This document shows, in pieces, positions 16,510 through 25,508 of a stretch of DNA of 38,065 nt; the first letter of the stretch is position 1, and each line of letters starts with the position of its first letter. The DNA lies in NCBI GenBank assembly GCA_964520785.1, contig CAZFQG010000038.1, positions 1-38,065 on the forward strand, written 5' to 3'. The translations under genes were made by a program, and so were the position numbers. Origin of the DNA: CAZFQG01 sp964520785 (GTDB lineage Bacteria > Planctomycetota > Planctomycetia > Pirellulales > Thermoguttaceae). The notes below the pieces were generated by a model that worked only from the letters and a program-made list of their open reading frames with translations, was not told the DNA's origin and did not search any database.

Positions 16510-17385
16510 ATGAGTTATCGTATTCCGCACGCGCTTCGCGTGTTCGCCTCGATCGGTATATCGGTCGCTTGCTTGTCATTTGGACGGATCGGCGCCGCCG
16601 AACCCACCGACGGACCATCGCGCAATCCGTACAAGGCCGCGACGGATCGGGTCGCCAGGGAATCGGCCATCCGGAGTGTTCCCTTTGAAAGACTCGACGA
16701 AAACGCGAGGTCGAAGATATCCGCGATCCTCAACCGGGAGAGCGTATTTCGCCGGCTCCCGACACAAGTCGTACCTTGCGATCCGGAGATGTACTCCTTC
16801 ACGGTGCGCCATCCGGATGTCGTCGTCAATCTGTGGCGGATTCTGGGAATATCGAAGATCACGCTGAAGCAGACCGGTCCGAACACTTTCTCTTATCGCG
16901 ATGGCGAGGGAACGACCGGCACGATCGAGTATCTATACGAAAACCACGATACGCACATCGCCTACACGACGTGCATCTACGAAGGGCCGCTTTGGCCGAA
17001 TCCGATCACCTATTCGGGAGTGTTGATACTTAAAAGCGCGTTTGTCCGCGAGACGAACGGCCAGTATTACGTCACGACCCGGCTGGATACATTCTCTTCG
17101 ATCGCGCCCGGGGGACTCGAATTGTTGACGAAGACGTTCATGCCGTGGTTCGGGAAGGTGGCGGACACGAATTTCTCCCAGACAGCGGCGTTCGTGGGGG
17201 GGCTCTCCTCGACGGCTCGTCAGAATCCGGACAGCCTGCGACGCGTTTCATACAAGCTGACTCACATTTCCGAGGAAACCCGCCGCGAGTTCGCGGACCT
17301 GGCAACCAAGGTCGCCTCGAAGGCCCAAGCGGAAACCGCGGCGGGCCCTCAACCGATCCGGCAAATTTCCTGGAACGGGGAGTAA
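16510..17385 (+). CDS. Secreted hypothetical protein of planctomycete type
   Basis: 291 residues with a Sec signal peptide (hydrophobic core about 12-25, probable cleavage after IGAA near residue 30). The mature part has no domain I can name. It contains FTVRHPDVVVNLWRILGISK, a gel-like beta-rich stretch YRDGEGTTGTIEYLYE and LLTKTFMPWFGKVADTNFSQ, phrases I associate with uncharacterised secreted proteins of Planctomycetota. It is probably extracytoplasmic. It stands alone on the plus strand, followed by a decayed ADP-ribosylglycohydrolase. No enzyme motif is visible, and no function is proposed. Confidence 0.8.
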   Translation: MSYRIPHALRVFASIGISVACLSFGRIGAAEPTDGPSRNPYKAATDRVARESAIRSVPFERLDENARSKISAILNRESVFRRLPTQVVPCDPEMYSFTVRHPDVVVNLWRILGISKITLKQTGPNTFSYRDGEGTTGTIEYLYENHDTHIAYTTCIYEGPLWPNPITYSGVLILKSAFVRETNGQYYVTTRLDTFSSIAPGGLELLTKTFMPWFGKVADTNFSQTAAFVGGLSSTARQNPDSLRRVSYKLTHISEETRREFADLATKVASKAQAETAAGPQPIRQISWNGE

Positions 17386-17471
17386 CCGCTTCAGTCGCGG
17401 GTTTCGTGGATCGACTTGAAGGTTGACGGGTCGCCGTGAGCCGGGAACAACACCAGGGGAGTTCCTTCGTC

Positions 17472-17982
17472 ATGTTGGGTGCGATTGTGGAGGATATCGT
17501 CGGGTGGGTCTATCAGACCCAAGGGTGGAAGCGCAAGGACTTCCCATTATTCGTTTCGGATTCGCGATTCACGGACGGCACGATCATGACGTGCGCCGTG
17601 GCGGATGCGATTCTCACCGGCAGTGACTATCGCGAGCAGATGCAACTTTTGGGGGCGCGCGTTTCCGTTGGCCGCATACGGCGAGCATTTTTCACGTTGG
17701 CTTTTTCCGCCCCTCGGTGCACCGTATTACAGCTTCGGTAACGGCTCGGCAATGCGTGTCAGCCCGGTCGGATTTGCATTCGACTCAGAAGAACGCGTCC
17801 TCGAAGAAGCGAAACTGTCGGCTGCCGTTACGCATAATCATCCGGAGGGAATTAAAGGCGCCCAGGCGGTAGCCCTCGCCGTTTTCTTCGCCAGAGCGGG
17901 CGAGGACAAGGAGACGATTCGCCGGGAGATCGCGGGGAGATTCGATGAGAAGTTCCCACCTACTCCAGCACGAGTGCGGTGA
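17472..17982 (+). pseudogene. Shifted and truncated ADP-ribosylglycohydrolase remnant
   Basis: Two overlapping frames together read as the first 160 or so residues of an ADP-ribosylglycohydrolase (DraG/ARH type). Frame one gives MLGAIVEDIVGWVY and DSRFTDGTIMTCAVADAIL; frame two gives SFGNGSAMRVSPVGFAFDS, then SAAVTHNHPEGIKGAQAVAL. The join falls at a TTTTGGGGG run near 17646-17654, where removing one base restores a continuous reading. Homology ends near 17945, and the family normally needs another 100 or more residues. Family metal-site positions are also altered: GD becomes ED and TDD becomes TDG. The convergent sialidase-like gene ends at 17960, inside the tail of this relic. A sequencing slip could explain the shift but not the missing C-terminus. 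Confidence 0.8.
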
Positions 17983-19330
17983 ACGACCCCTTCCGCACGT
18001 CCGCGTCGGTGCGTTCCTCGCCGGGTGCCGCGTTTGGATTCCCATGGTAGAGGTGCAGCGAGTGGGGCTTCGCCGTGTCGGCCGACTCCGGCAGATGGAT
18101 CCACAAACACTTTGGTTCGTCCAGAACGTGGAACGTCGCGGCTTCGATGTCGGGGTGCGTCCCCTTCTTGCCGCCGTCGGAGTACCAGACCATGTAAGCC
18201 TCGCGGGATTCCATCGCGACGGCGGCCGTGTAGGCGCCGTCCCGGAGGTATTCGTCGAAGACGTGCCGCTCGCCGAAGGTCTTGGCGTTGTCGCGCGAGA
18301 CGTAGACGACGATTTTTTTGCGGTCCCGGTCCCGCCCGCTTAAGAGGACCGTCTTCTCGTCGAGCCGCGTCAGGAAGGGACGCTGGAGCGTACACCCGAG
18401 CATCGGCCGCATCGGCTCTTTCTCGGACCAGGTCTTGCCGCCGTCGGCGGAACGGAACGCCCAGGTGTCCTTATGTTTGCCGTAGCGGTCGCGAAGAATG
18501 CACAGGATTTCGCCCGGCGACGTTTCCAGCAGAGCCGTTTCGTCGCCGATGTCCTCGTTCGGGCTCGTCAGCCGCGAGCGGACCTGCCAGGTCTTTCCGT
18601 CATCGGCCGAATGCCAGATCGGGACGTGGCAATTACCGACGCCGGGCCATTTGAAATCGGCCGAGCCGCCCAGAAGGCCGTCCGCCGTTTGGATCGCATC
18701 GACCATGTAATACGTCGAGAACCCCTCGTTTCCGCCGAACGGTTCGAAAGCGGACCATGTCTTGCCGTGATCCTTCGAGACGCTCCAGTAACACGGCCCT
18801 TTCTCCCGCGGACTCCACTGGTAGGCGGAGCACCAGAGGAGGATTTCCCCCCCTCGAGTGACGACGGCGACCGGGTTGTGGGCGGTTTTGGTGGGGAAGC
18901 CTTCCCAGAGAATGCTCGCGGCCGACCACGTCTTGCCGTTGTCGGCGGAACGGTGCATGGCGATCTTGGCCGGCCCCGCGGCGTGGGACGTACCGACGCG
19001 GTAGAAGACCAGCAAGTCGCCGTTGGCCACGCGGATGATCCGTGGAAACCCGAAATGGACGTTCGCGTCGGCGGCGAGTGGCGCATGCCGCCGGACTTCT
19101 ACCGTCTGCGTCCAATGCGCAAGCGGTTCCCCCTGGCCATCGAGAACGCACCGCAGGGTGTGGAGATCGACCCCCTCGGGGATCTCTATCCGGAGCAACC
19201 TTTCCGCTCCGGCGGGTACCTTCGCGATGGCGCGGCTCTTCCAGGCGTCGTTCCACCACTGTGCATCCGTGGCAAGGCTGGGGGGTGCGAGGATCAGAAG
19301 AACGGGGAAGATGAAGGCAGCGAATCTCAT
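17960..19330 (-). CDS. Secreted sialidase-like BNR/Asp-box beta-propeller protein
   Basis: 456 residues from ATG 19330; the frame opens at a TTG (19372), but the ATG starts a clean signal peptide (MRFAAFIFPVLLILAPPSLA). The body is a six-bladed propeller type with at least four Asp boxes: SADNGKTWS, SKDHGKTWS, SADDGKTWQ and SADGGKTWS, plus a degenerate SRDNAKTFG. FGFPRIIRVANGDLLVFYR matches the FRIP-like arginine region of exo-sialidase-type proteins (PRI in place of RIP). Such proteins hydrolyse or bind terminal sugars outside the cytoplasm; the real substrate is unknown, and many planctomycete members are not sialidases. A short extra domain lies before and after the propeller. A TTGACA promoter with a dyad lies just upstream. 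Confidence 0.88.
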   Translation of the reverse strand: MRFAAFIFPVLLILAPPSLATDAQWWNDAWKSRAIAKVPAGAERLLRIEIPEGVDLHTLRCVLDGQGEPLAHWTQTVEVRRHAPLAADANVHFGFPRIIRVANGDLLVFYRVGTSHAAGPAKIAMHRSADNGKTWSAASILWEGFPTKTAHNPVAVVTRGGEILLWCSAYQWSPREKGPCYWSVSKDHGKTWSAFEPFGGNEGFSTYYMVDAIQTADGLLGGSADFKWPGVGNCHVPIWHSADDGKTWQVRSRLTSPNEDIGDETALLETSPGEILCILRDRYGKHKDTWAFRSADGGKTWSEKEPMRPMLGCTLQRPFLTRLDEKTVLLSGRDRDRKKIVVYVSRDNAKTFGERHVFDEYLRDGAYTAAVAMESREAYMVWYSDGGKKGTHPDIEAATFHVLDEPKCLWIHLPESADTAKPHSLHLYHGNPNAAPGEERTDADVRKGSFTALVLE

Positions 19331-19386
19331 CGGAATTTCTTCGGAATGGTCTGAGGGATGGGGAGACTGCAAGAAATGCTAATACC

Positions 19387-19415
19387 ATCAGAACAAACCA
19401 TTTGACGGCTGTCAA
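19387..19415 (-). promoter_or_regulatory. Promoter of the sialidase-like gene with overlapping dyad
   Basis: On the minus strand a perfect TTGACA (19415-19410) is 17 bases from TCTGAT (19392-19387), 4 of 6 matches to the -10 consensus. The dyad TTGACGGCTGTCAA (19402-19415) covers the -35 and could be an operator. The expected transcript start is about 50 bases before ATG 19330. Confidence 0.55.
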
Positions 19416-19565
19416 GGATTTCCTCGCCTGTTCGAACGATACGCGATATTCCGCCGACCGGGTGGGCCCCGGGGGCTCCGTGCGTTGCCATGGAGATGCA
19501 ATCGCGGTACAGCCTCGGTCGGCGCAACTTCGTATTGACGGATTATCCGGAATCGTACCGCGTGC

Positions 19566-20552
19566 TCACCGTACCAGCACGATCTTCCCCACATGCCCTC
19601 GGGACTCGTAAAGCGCATGTACCTCGTTCGCCTCGTCGAAGGAGAATTGCCGCTCGTGCAGAAGGGGGCGGAGACGGCCCTCGTCGACGTACCGGGCGAC
19701 CTCCTCCAGTATCTCCCCGTGGTGTTCCCGTCCCGCGCCGGTCACCAGGGGGAGGAGCATCATCTCGAAATGGATCGTCAGGCCTCGGCCGAACGCGGTC
19801 GTCAGATCGTGCGACTGCCGGGCCAGGATCGTCACGACCTGGCCGTAGTTCCGCGCCGCGGCGAAGGACCGGTCGAGCGTCTCGCCGCCGACGGTGTCGA
19901 ACACGACGTCGAATCCTTGGCCGTCGGCGAGCCGCCGGACGTAGTGGTCCACCGGTTCATCCCGATAGAAGATGATCTCGTCCGCCCCCAGGCCCTTGGC
20001 GATATCGGCCTTCTCCTCGGTCGAGACGGTCGTCGCCACCGTGGCTCCCTTGATCTTGGCGAGTTGGACCCCGACGTGCCCCACGCCTCCGGTTCCGGCA
20101 TGCACGAGCACGTGGTGCGAGGAGTCGATCCGTGCGCGGTCGAAGAGTCCCTCCCAGGCCGTGATCGCCACAAGAGGAAGCGCGGCGGCGGAGGCGAAGT
20201 CGAGCGTCCGCGGTTTCCGCGCGACGAGCCGAGCATCCGCGACCATCGCCTCGGCCAGTGCCCCGCCAGGGCCGCCGGCGCAAGCGTAGACTTCGTCTCC
20301 CGGCGCGAAGGCGTCCACTCCGGGACCAACGGCCGAGACTACGCCGGCCACGTCCCCATGCAAGACGGCCGGCAGGGGCGGATTGAAACCCAAGTTTTGC
20401 CGCAAGAGCTTGTTGTCGATGGGATTCAGGCTGCTCGCCCTGACGTCGATGAGGATTTCCCCCTCCGCCGGCACCGGCACGGGAATCTCCGCCGACTCAA
20501 ACCGGGCACCGGGACCATAAGTTCGCGTAATCTGGGCTTTCATGGTGTTCAT
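19566..20552 (-). CDS. Zinc-independent MDR oxidoreductase (NADPH:quinone reductase-like)
   Basis: 328 residues. The GroES-like N-terminal domain includes SSLNPIDNKLLRQNLGF and LHGDVAGVVSAVG; the Rossmann domain has AGTGGVGHVGVQLAK (152-166), the NADPH motif of the quinone oxidoreductase branch of medium-chain dehydrogenases. The cysteine ligands of zinc alcohol dehydrogenases are absent at the catalytic positions. FDVVFDTVGGETLDRSF and the final GKIVLV are also typical. Members reduce quinones, enones or acrylyl-type substrates with NADPH in the cytoplasm; which one is not readable here. GGAG lies 7 bases before the ATG. It is a single-gene unit facing a long gap. Confidence 0.92.
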   Translation of the reverse strand: MNTMKAQITRTYGPGARFESAEIPVPVPAEGEILIDVRASSLNPIDNKLLRQNLGFNPPLPAVLHGDVAGVVSAVGPGVDAFAPGDEVYACAGGPGGALAEAMVADARLVARKPRTLDFASAAALPLVAITAWEGLFDRARIDSSHHVLVHAGTGGVGHVGVQLAKIKGATVATTVSTEEKADIAKGLGADEIIFYRDEPVDHYVRRLADGQGFDVVFDTVGGETLDRSFAAARNYGQVVTILARQSHDLTTAFGRGLTIHFEMMLLPLVTGAGREHHGEILEEVARYVDEGRLRPLLHERQFSFDEANEVHALYESRGHVGKIVLVR

Positions 20553-21000
20553 GCCAATACTCCAAATCTCGTGATCGATTCGGATTCTCCTCTCCCAAGG
20601 GTTGATCGGAGTTCAGACGGAAGCAACAGGCAACATTTTGCCCAAGAATACTCAACGCCGAGGTACCCCGCAAGGAGCCTCGACCGTATTCGTCCATTTC
20701 CGCGCCCGGCATCGCGAAACGTCGCTGTTTCTCGGACGCGAATAGCGAAACCTGTTTCATCCCTCATTCTCGCCGGGGTGGTGTGTGAAGACCGAGCAGC
20801 GGCTGAGAATGGATTCTCGATCGCACAACTCCAGAGCAACGCGGAGATGACGTGCCCTCTTGGCACCCGGACGTCCACCGAGCCCGAATTCGGTGTATGC
20901 AAAGACCGGGATTTTGGGTAGGATGGAGGTTGACCGGGCGGTTCGGAAGACGTTCTTGCCCACGCCGAGTTAATGTCTGGCAATTTGGTGGAGATAGAGA
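20553..21000. other. Divergent intergenic region, no gene seen
   Basis: These 448 bases separate the quinone reductase-like gene (leftward) from a small membrane-anchored protein gene (rightward). A possible rightward -10 (TAGGAT, about 20920-20925) has only a poor -35 (TATGCA). Short ORFs on both strands show no coding signature. Nothing else was recognised. Confidence 0.35.
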
Positions 21001-21513
21001 ATGAAAAACAATCATCAAACAAAGTTAACCTGGCTCATTGTGGGGGCACTCGTCGGGATTGGGCTGATGCAATTCTGGCCCCAGACTCCGCTGCACGCGA
21101 CGGCAACCGACCGGCGCGAGGGCTTCGCGATCGCTACGGGACTCATGGGGGATGGCGTCGAGGCGATCTACTTCCTCGATTTCCTGACCGGCGATCTGAC
21201 GGCCGCAGTCATCTCCAGACACACCAGCAAGTTTACGGCGATCTACAAGCGGAATGTCCTGGAAGACTTCGGCGCCGATCCTTCCAAGAGCCCCCAGTTC
21301 CTTATGGTGACCGGCGAGGTAAACCTCATCCGCGGCGCCGCGACCCTCCGTCCGAGCGATGCGGCTCTCTACATCGCCGAACTCAATAGTGGCAAGGTGG
21401 CCGCTTACGCGATTCCCTGGGACAAGACGGCCCTTGCCTCGGGTCGACCGAGCGAAGGAACATTCATTCCGCTGGACCGCGTTCAATTCCGAACCACCGC
21501 GATCCGCCAGTAG
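21001..21513 (+). CDS. Small membrane-anchored or exported hypothetical protein
   Basis: 170 residues with a single N-terminal hydrophobic segment (about 9-25, LTWLIVGALVGIGLMQF), which may be an uncleaved signal anchor. The remaining domain, with AIYFLDFLTGDLTAAVI, FLMVTGEVNLIRGA and LYIAELNSGKVAAYAIPW, resembles a compact conserved hypothetical family I associate with Planctomycetota; no function is known to me. The sequence AYAIPWDK near the end looks like a conserved block. GGAG lies 7 bases before the ATG. The lipoprotein gene that follows begins 14 bases after its stop codon, so the two are very probably one operon. Confidence 0.85.
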   Translation: MKNNHQTKLTWLIVGALVGIGLMQFWPQTPLHATATDRREGFAIATGLMGDGVEAIYFLDFLTGDLTAAVISRHTSKFTAIYKRNVLEDFGADPSKSPQFLMVTGEVNLIRGAATLRPSDAALYIAELNSGKVAAYAIPWDKTALASGRPSEGTFIPLDRVQFRTTAIRQ

Positions 21514-21526
21514 CCAATTGGACGGG

Positions 21527-22858
21527 ATGCACGCGATTTCCGCCATGTCTCCGCGATGCGTGTTATTCATTGCCGCCGTAGTCTCCGCGGCGGGATGCCG
21601 TCCGGCGTCTGACATTTCCTCCTCGATGGACGATTACGGCAAGCTGCCCGGACTAAGGGCTTCGGCTGATCCGCGCCTGCGGGAGGAACTGGCGCGGGTT
21701 GAAGAAACCGGAGGAACCCCGGAGGCGCTCCAAGAACCCCTTGTCGAGGAGGGCCAAAACGCGGCCGTCCTGCTGGAATCGATTTTCTCCTCGCGGAGAT
21801 TGGCCGGACTGAAGGAACAGTCGGACGGACTGTTTCCGACGATTGGATTCGAGTTCAACCCTCTCCATTTCGAGAAGGTTTTGGCGTTCCGCGACGACCA
21901 CGCCGAGTCCCTGGAACGGTGCCGCGAGGTCCTGTCGCGCGAGTCGCGCGGTTTTGGCATCGACCATACTCGGGGTTTCGGCAACGACCTGGACTTCGTC
22001 GATCGGGTCCGGCTCTGCGCGCGATTGGAGGCTTTCGACGCCGCCGACCAATTGCACGCTCGTAAAGACCTCGACGCCGCGATGGAAAACATAGAGCGAA
22101 TGCTCCACTGGGCCGCCCTTCTGGCCGCGGAAAAAAATGTGTACACGCGGGGGGAGGCGGCGGCGATGCGAGAGGAAATCGCTTCGGTGATCGTCGAAAC
22201 GGCGCACTCTCCCGACGCCGCCCCGCGACATACCGCGGAACTGGCGAAGCTGGTGTTGGACGCGTTGGAAGGGTGGACGCCGGACGCCCATGCTTGGATC
22301 GGTGACCGAGCGGCCGTCCTGCACTCGTATGAAGCGATCCGCGACGGGAAGATCACCCGGTTTCTTACCGTCGACGAGATCGACGCATTGGCCCGCGAGC
22401 GGAGCCTGTTCGATCTTTCGAAGGCGCTCGAGCGTTCGGTGGATTCCGATGAGTTGTTTTACTTGCAGGCGGCGCGGCGGCTCATCGACCTTTGTGGGCA
22501 ACCGTATTTCAAGCGGCGCCGGGCCTTCGCGGAGATCGAGATGGAAGCGGAGCGTTTGCGCGGGGGCAAGGACTATCCGCTGGCGGCCATGCTGCTGTTT
22601 CTGAAGGATGTCGAGTCGGGACACCTTCTTCAAGCACATGACCGCGCCCTCTACGAGGCGCTTTACCTGGCCCTTTCACATGCCGCCGGGAAAACGAGCG
22701 ACCGGTTCCGCGTCAGCCCCCTATCCGGCAAGCCGTACCGCGTCCGTCGTGACGGGGCCCTGGTGGTCGTGGATGGATTCGGCCCGGACGCGGACGGAAC
22801 GTTTTCGGTGGAGGTCCCGGCGCAAGTGGACCAGACGATGAAGAAAGAGCGATTCTAG
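21527..22858 (+). CDS. Helical lipoprotein of unknown function
   Basis: 443 residues from ATG 21527 (ATG 21545 is the alternative); the frame opens earlier, at 21359, only because of overlap with the preceding gene. The signal peptide ends in the lipobox SAAGC, giving an acylated Cys at about residue 24. The mature protein is almost entirely alpha-helical, with TPR-like or Sel1-like spacing (LDAAMENIERMLHWAALLAA, DALEGWTPDAHAW, DYPLAAMLLFLKDVESG), and ends with a small beta domain, SPLSGKPYRVRRDGALVVVD. No catalytic motif was seen. It probably acts with the membrane-anchored protein 14 bases upstream. The Shine-Dalgarno is poor, which fits translational coupling. Confidence 0.82.
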   Translation: MHAISAMSPRCVLFIAAVVSAAGCRPASDISSSMDDYGKLPGLRASADPRLREELARVEETGGTPEALQEPLVEEGQNAAVLLESIFSSRRLAGLKEQSDGLFPTIGFEFNPLHFEKVLAFRDDHAESLERCREVLSRESRGFGIDHTRGFGNDLDFVDRVRLCARLEAFDAADQLHARKDLDAAMENIERMLHWAALLAAEKNVYTRGEAAAMREEIASVIVETAHSPDAAPRHTAELAKLVLDALEGWTPDAHAWIGDRAAVLHSYEAIRDGKITRFLTVDEIDALARERSLFDLSKALERSVDSDELFYLQAARRLIDLCGQPYFKRRRAFAEIEMEAERLRGGKDYPLAAMLLFLKDVESGHLLQAHDRALYEALYLALSHAAGKTSDRFRVSPLSGKPYRVRRDGALVVVDGFGPDADGTFSVEVPAQVDQTMKKERF

Positions 22859-22973
22859 GGTGTCGGGTCCGATACTCGTCGAGAAACAGACCGATCTTGG
22901 CCAAGGGAATCTTCGTGGAGAACATGGGGGTAGGCTTTCGATACGTGAGAGGGGTGGGGGGAAGGTTGGGCTC

Positions 22974-23022
22974 GTTCGCCGGGGGTGGCGAACCGCTCGA
23001 CCGGCGCGGGTCGATTGAGCGA
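22974..23022. terminator. Tandem hairpins between convergent genes
   Basis: GTTCGCC / GGCGAAC (22974-22980 with 22987-22993) form a 7-bp stem, and directly after it CGCTCGACC pairs with GGTCGATTGAGCG around a 6-base loop. There are no T-tracts. They lie between the lipoprotein gene and the kinase gene, which converge, so they may end transcription from both sides. Confidence 0.35.
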
Positions 23023-23072
23023 CATCGTCGATTACGTGAGTCGATTATGTGGCCGCCCTCGCCGAGCGTCCA

Positions 23073-25502
23073 TCAATCTCGGCGAAGACGCGAAGGCGAT
23101 TCAGCCGCCGGAGGATTCCCGGCGATCCCCTTGCTGTAGACGGTGACGACCCAGCCGAGGTCGACGAGATTTCCCTTCCCGTCCCGATAGAAGACCGGCT
23201 CGTAGGCTCCGAGATACCACGCGTCCGCGTCGGCCGTTCCGGCGACCGCGTCGCGCTCGACGCAAGCGATGTCAAGGGAATGATAGTCGCGGGATCGCTT
23301 CTCGAAATCGGTCCAGTCGCCCATTCGGATCTCGCGGAGACGCTGGTACGTGGCGATCACGGCATCGGGCTCTCGGACGAACGGGTTTCCGTATTTACGC
23401 TTGTGAATTTTCCTCGCCTCGACGAGCAAGGGATGTTCCAGGACCAGACCGGTGCGTTCTTCTCCTTCCAGGAAGTCCGGGCGCAGATCGGTCAGTTGGA
23501 TGCGGGTTTCACCGGAAACCGCGTTGAATGCCAGGAGATCGTCCCAAACGACCGAGATCGCGAGCACGCCGATGACGCGTTCCTCGGCCACGATGGGGAC
23601 GGAGAACGCGATCTTGTAGTCGGAGCGGGTTCCTTGGTATACGGCCGAAACGGTCGACGTCGTGATCGGCCTGATCCCGTCCGGAATCGCGTCATCGGGG
23701 TCGAAATCCCGCGATCCGCCGTGAAAGTACGAACGGAAGGCGAAGTTCCGTCCCGTCGTGTCTTTCTCCGGATTCCGGGCCAATTGCGTCCCGACGTCAT
23801 CCATGATGAACCAGGAATCCGACTCGTCCGCGTCCAGCGAGGCCTGAGAAACGCGAGCGAGCCATTCCCCCAAGGCGTTCCATTCCGCCGAGCCGACTTC
23901 CTTGCCTTCGGCGGCGAGGACGAGCTGGTGCAATTCTTGATCCTCCGAGAGCAGCTCCAACTGGCGAAACCGCTGTTCGATGCGCGAACCGAGAAACTCC
24001 GCGACGAACGCGGCCGTTCCGCGAAGACTCGCCAGGGAAGTCTCCTCGGCAAGCGCCTCCGCCTCCTCGGCCTGGTTGCGCAGTAGGGTTTGCTCCGCCG
24101 CGTGGCGCTGGAGCAGGACCGAAGCCAACACCCCGGCGGCGGCGATTGACACCAACGCGGCCAGTCCGGCCAGGGTCCACGCCCTGTGGCGACGCGCGCT
24201 TCGGACGAACCTTTCCGCCGGCGGCTCGCGGTACGCCGAGACCGGCTCGTCCGCCATGAAACGTTCGATATCCTCCGTGAATTCGCTCAACGTCCGATAC
24301 CGCGACGCCGGCCTGGGGGCCATCGCCTTCAAGCAAACCGCCTCCAGGGCGGGGGGGCACTCACGGCTGAGTTCGCGCGGTCGCGGAAAATCCCCCTCGC
24401 GGAGCCGCTCCTGCCAATTCGGCGGATTCTCGCGAATCGCGACCCGGCCCGTGATTATCTTGTAGAGCGTGGCGCCGAAGCTGTAGATATCCACTCCCGG
24501 ACCGATCGGCTCGGAGCTGCCGGGAAGCTGTTCCGGAGACATGTATCCGATGGTACCGGCGCCGACGTCCGAATCGGACCGATTCACGCGATCGGGAAGC
24601 AACGTCTTCTCGCCGCTGGCCTTGGCCCTGGCGTCCCGCTCCACGAAAAGCGCTAGTCCCCAGTCGAGAACGAGAGTCTCGCCGTACTTTCCGATTATAA
24701 TGTGGGCCGGCTTGATATCGCGGTGAAGAACGCCCCGGTTGTGGGCGTACGCGACCGTCTGGCACCCCGACACCAGGTGCCTCAGCAACCGGTGGAGGGC
24801 CATTCGCCTGGCGGAATGCCTCGCTCGACTGAAATCACGCGAATGGAACTCGGCGATGGCCGTATCCAAAGTGTCTCCATCGAGAAACCGCATCACGTAG
24901 AAGGGACGCCCATCCCACCCTTCGCCGACGCCGTAGACCGGAACCACTCCCGGATGATCCAGCCGGCCGGTCACTTCCGCCTCGATGTGGAATCGGCGGA
25001 GCAAGTCTTCGTCGTCTTGGAACTCCTCGTGGATGAATTTGACCGCCACCTTCCGGCCGAGCTGTTCGTCATAGGCCAGGAATACCTCGCCGAGCCCCCC
25101 CTGATCATGGAATTCGATCTCGGTGTAACGACTGGACGTGGCGACGGCCTGGCCGACCTTCTCCGACGGAAAGACGGTCGTCGGCGCTTCGTGCGGGTCG
25201 GCCGGCCCGCTCTCGGCGATGAAAGCCTCGTCGACGAAACGGGCAAGCTCTGGAAACCGGGCCGTATATTCCCCGCGCTCGCAAGACTCGCCCGACTTCC
25301 GCCGGTATTCCAGTTCGATGCAGACCAACTCGCGCAGCAGCTTTCCGCGCTCTTGGAGCGGGACTTTCTCCAAATAGCGTTCTATTTCCGGGTGCCGGCC
25401 TTGCCGCCAGGCGTTTTCGAAATCGTCGCAGATTCGGTCCACTACGGCGCCGATGGATGGTTCGTGGTGGGGGGATCGAAGTTTTTCCGTTGGGCTCGTC
25501 AC
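23073..25502 (-). CDS. Membrane Ser/Thr protein kinase with extracytoplasmic Cache-like sensor
   Basis: 809 residues from GTG 25502, chosen for its strong ribosome site; the frame opens at a TTG (25604) with none. The cytoplasmic N-terminus has a helical lead, then a Hanks-type kinase: glycine loop QGGLGEVF (134-141), Lys155 in VAVKF, HRDIKPAH with Asp262, DWG at 280-282 in place of DFG, and YMSPEQ as the APE block. The Asn that coordinates metal in HRDxKxxN is His267 here, an unusual change that may weaken catalysis. One membrane helix (about 442-464) is followed by an outward domain with a helical stalk and a Cache-like fold (WFIMDDVGTQLARN, YKIAFSVPIVAEERVIGVLA). The ECF sigma factor gene lies 164 bases upstream, and the pair is probably a signalling unit. 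Confidence 0.92.
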   Translation of the reverse strand: MTSPTEKLRSPHHEPSIGAVVDRICDDFENAWRQGRHPEIERYLEKVPLQERGKLLRELVCIELEYRRKSGESCERGEYTARFPELARFVDEAFIAESGPADPHEAPTTVFPSEKVGQAVATSSRYTEIEFHDQGGLGEVFLAYDEQLGRKVAVKFIHEEFQDDEDLLRRFHIEAEVTGRLDHPGVVPVYGVGEGWDGRPFYVMRFLDGDTLDTAIAEFHSRDFSRARHSARRMALHRLLRHLVSGCQTVAYAHNRGVLHRDIKPAHIIIGKYGETLVLDWGLALFVERDARAKASGEKTLLPDRVNRSDSDVGAGTIGYMSPEQLPGSSEPIGPGVDIYSFGATLYKIITGRVAIRENPPNWQERLREGDFPRPRELSRECPPALEAVCLKAMAPRPASRYRTLSEFTEDIERFMADEPVSAYREPPAERFVRSARRHRAWTLAGLAALVSIAAAGVLASVLLQRHAAEQTLLRNQAEEAEALAEETSLASLRGTAAFVAEFLGSRIEQRFRQLELLSEDQELHQLVLAAEGKEVGSAEWNALGEWLARVSQASLDADESDSWFIMDDVGTQLARNPEKDTTGRNFAFRSYFHGGSRDFDPDDAIPDGIRPITTSTVSAVYQGTRSDYKIAFSVPIVAEERVIGVLAISVVWDDLLAFNAVSGETRIQLTDLRPDFLEGEERTGLVLEHPLLVEARKIHKRKYGNPFVREPDAVIATYQRLREIRMGDWTDFEKRSRDYHSLDIACVERDAVAGTADADAWYLGAYEPVFYRDGKGNLVDLGWVVTVYSKGIAGNPPAAESPSRLRRD

Positions 25503-25508
25503 GGCCGT

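Noticed and set aside
19593..20921. A 442-codon plus-strand open frame
   Set aside because: It lies antisense to the quinone reductase-like gene; its translation is rich in Arg, Gly and Val without domains, as expected from a GC-rich shadow frame.
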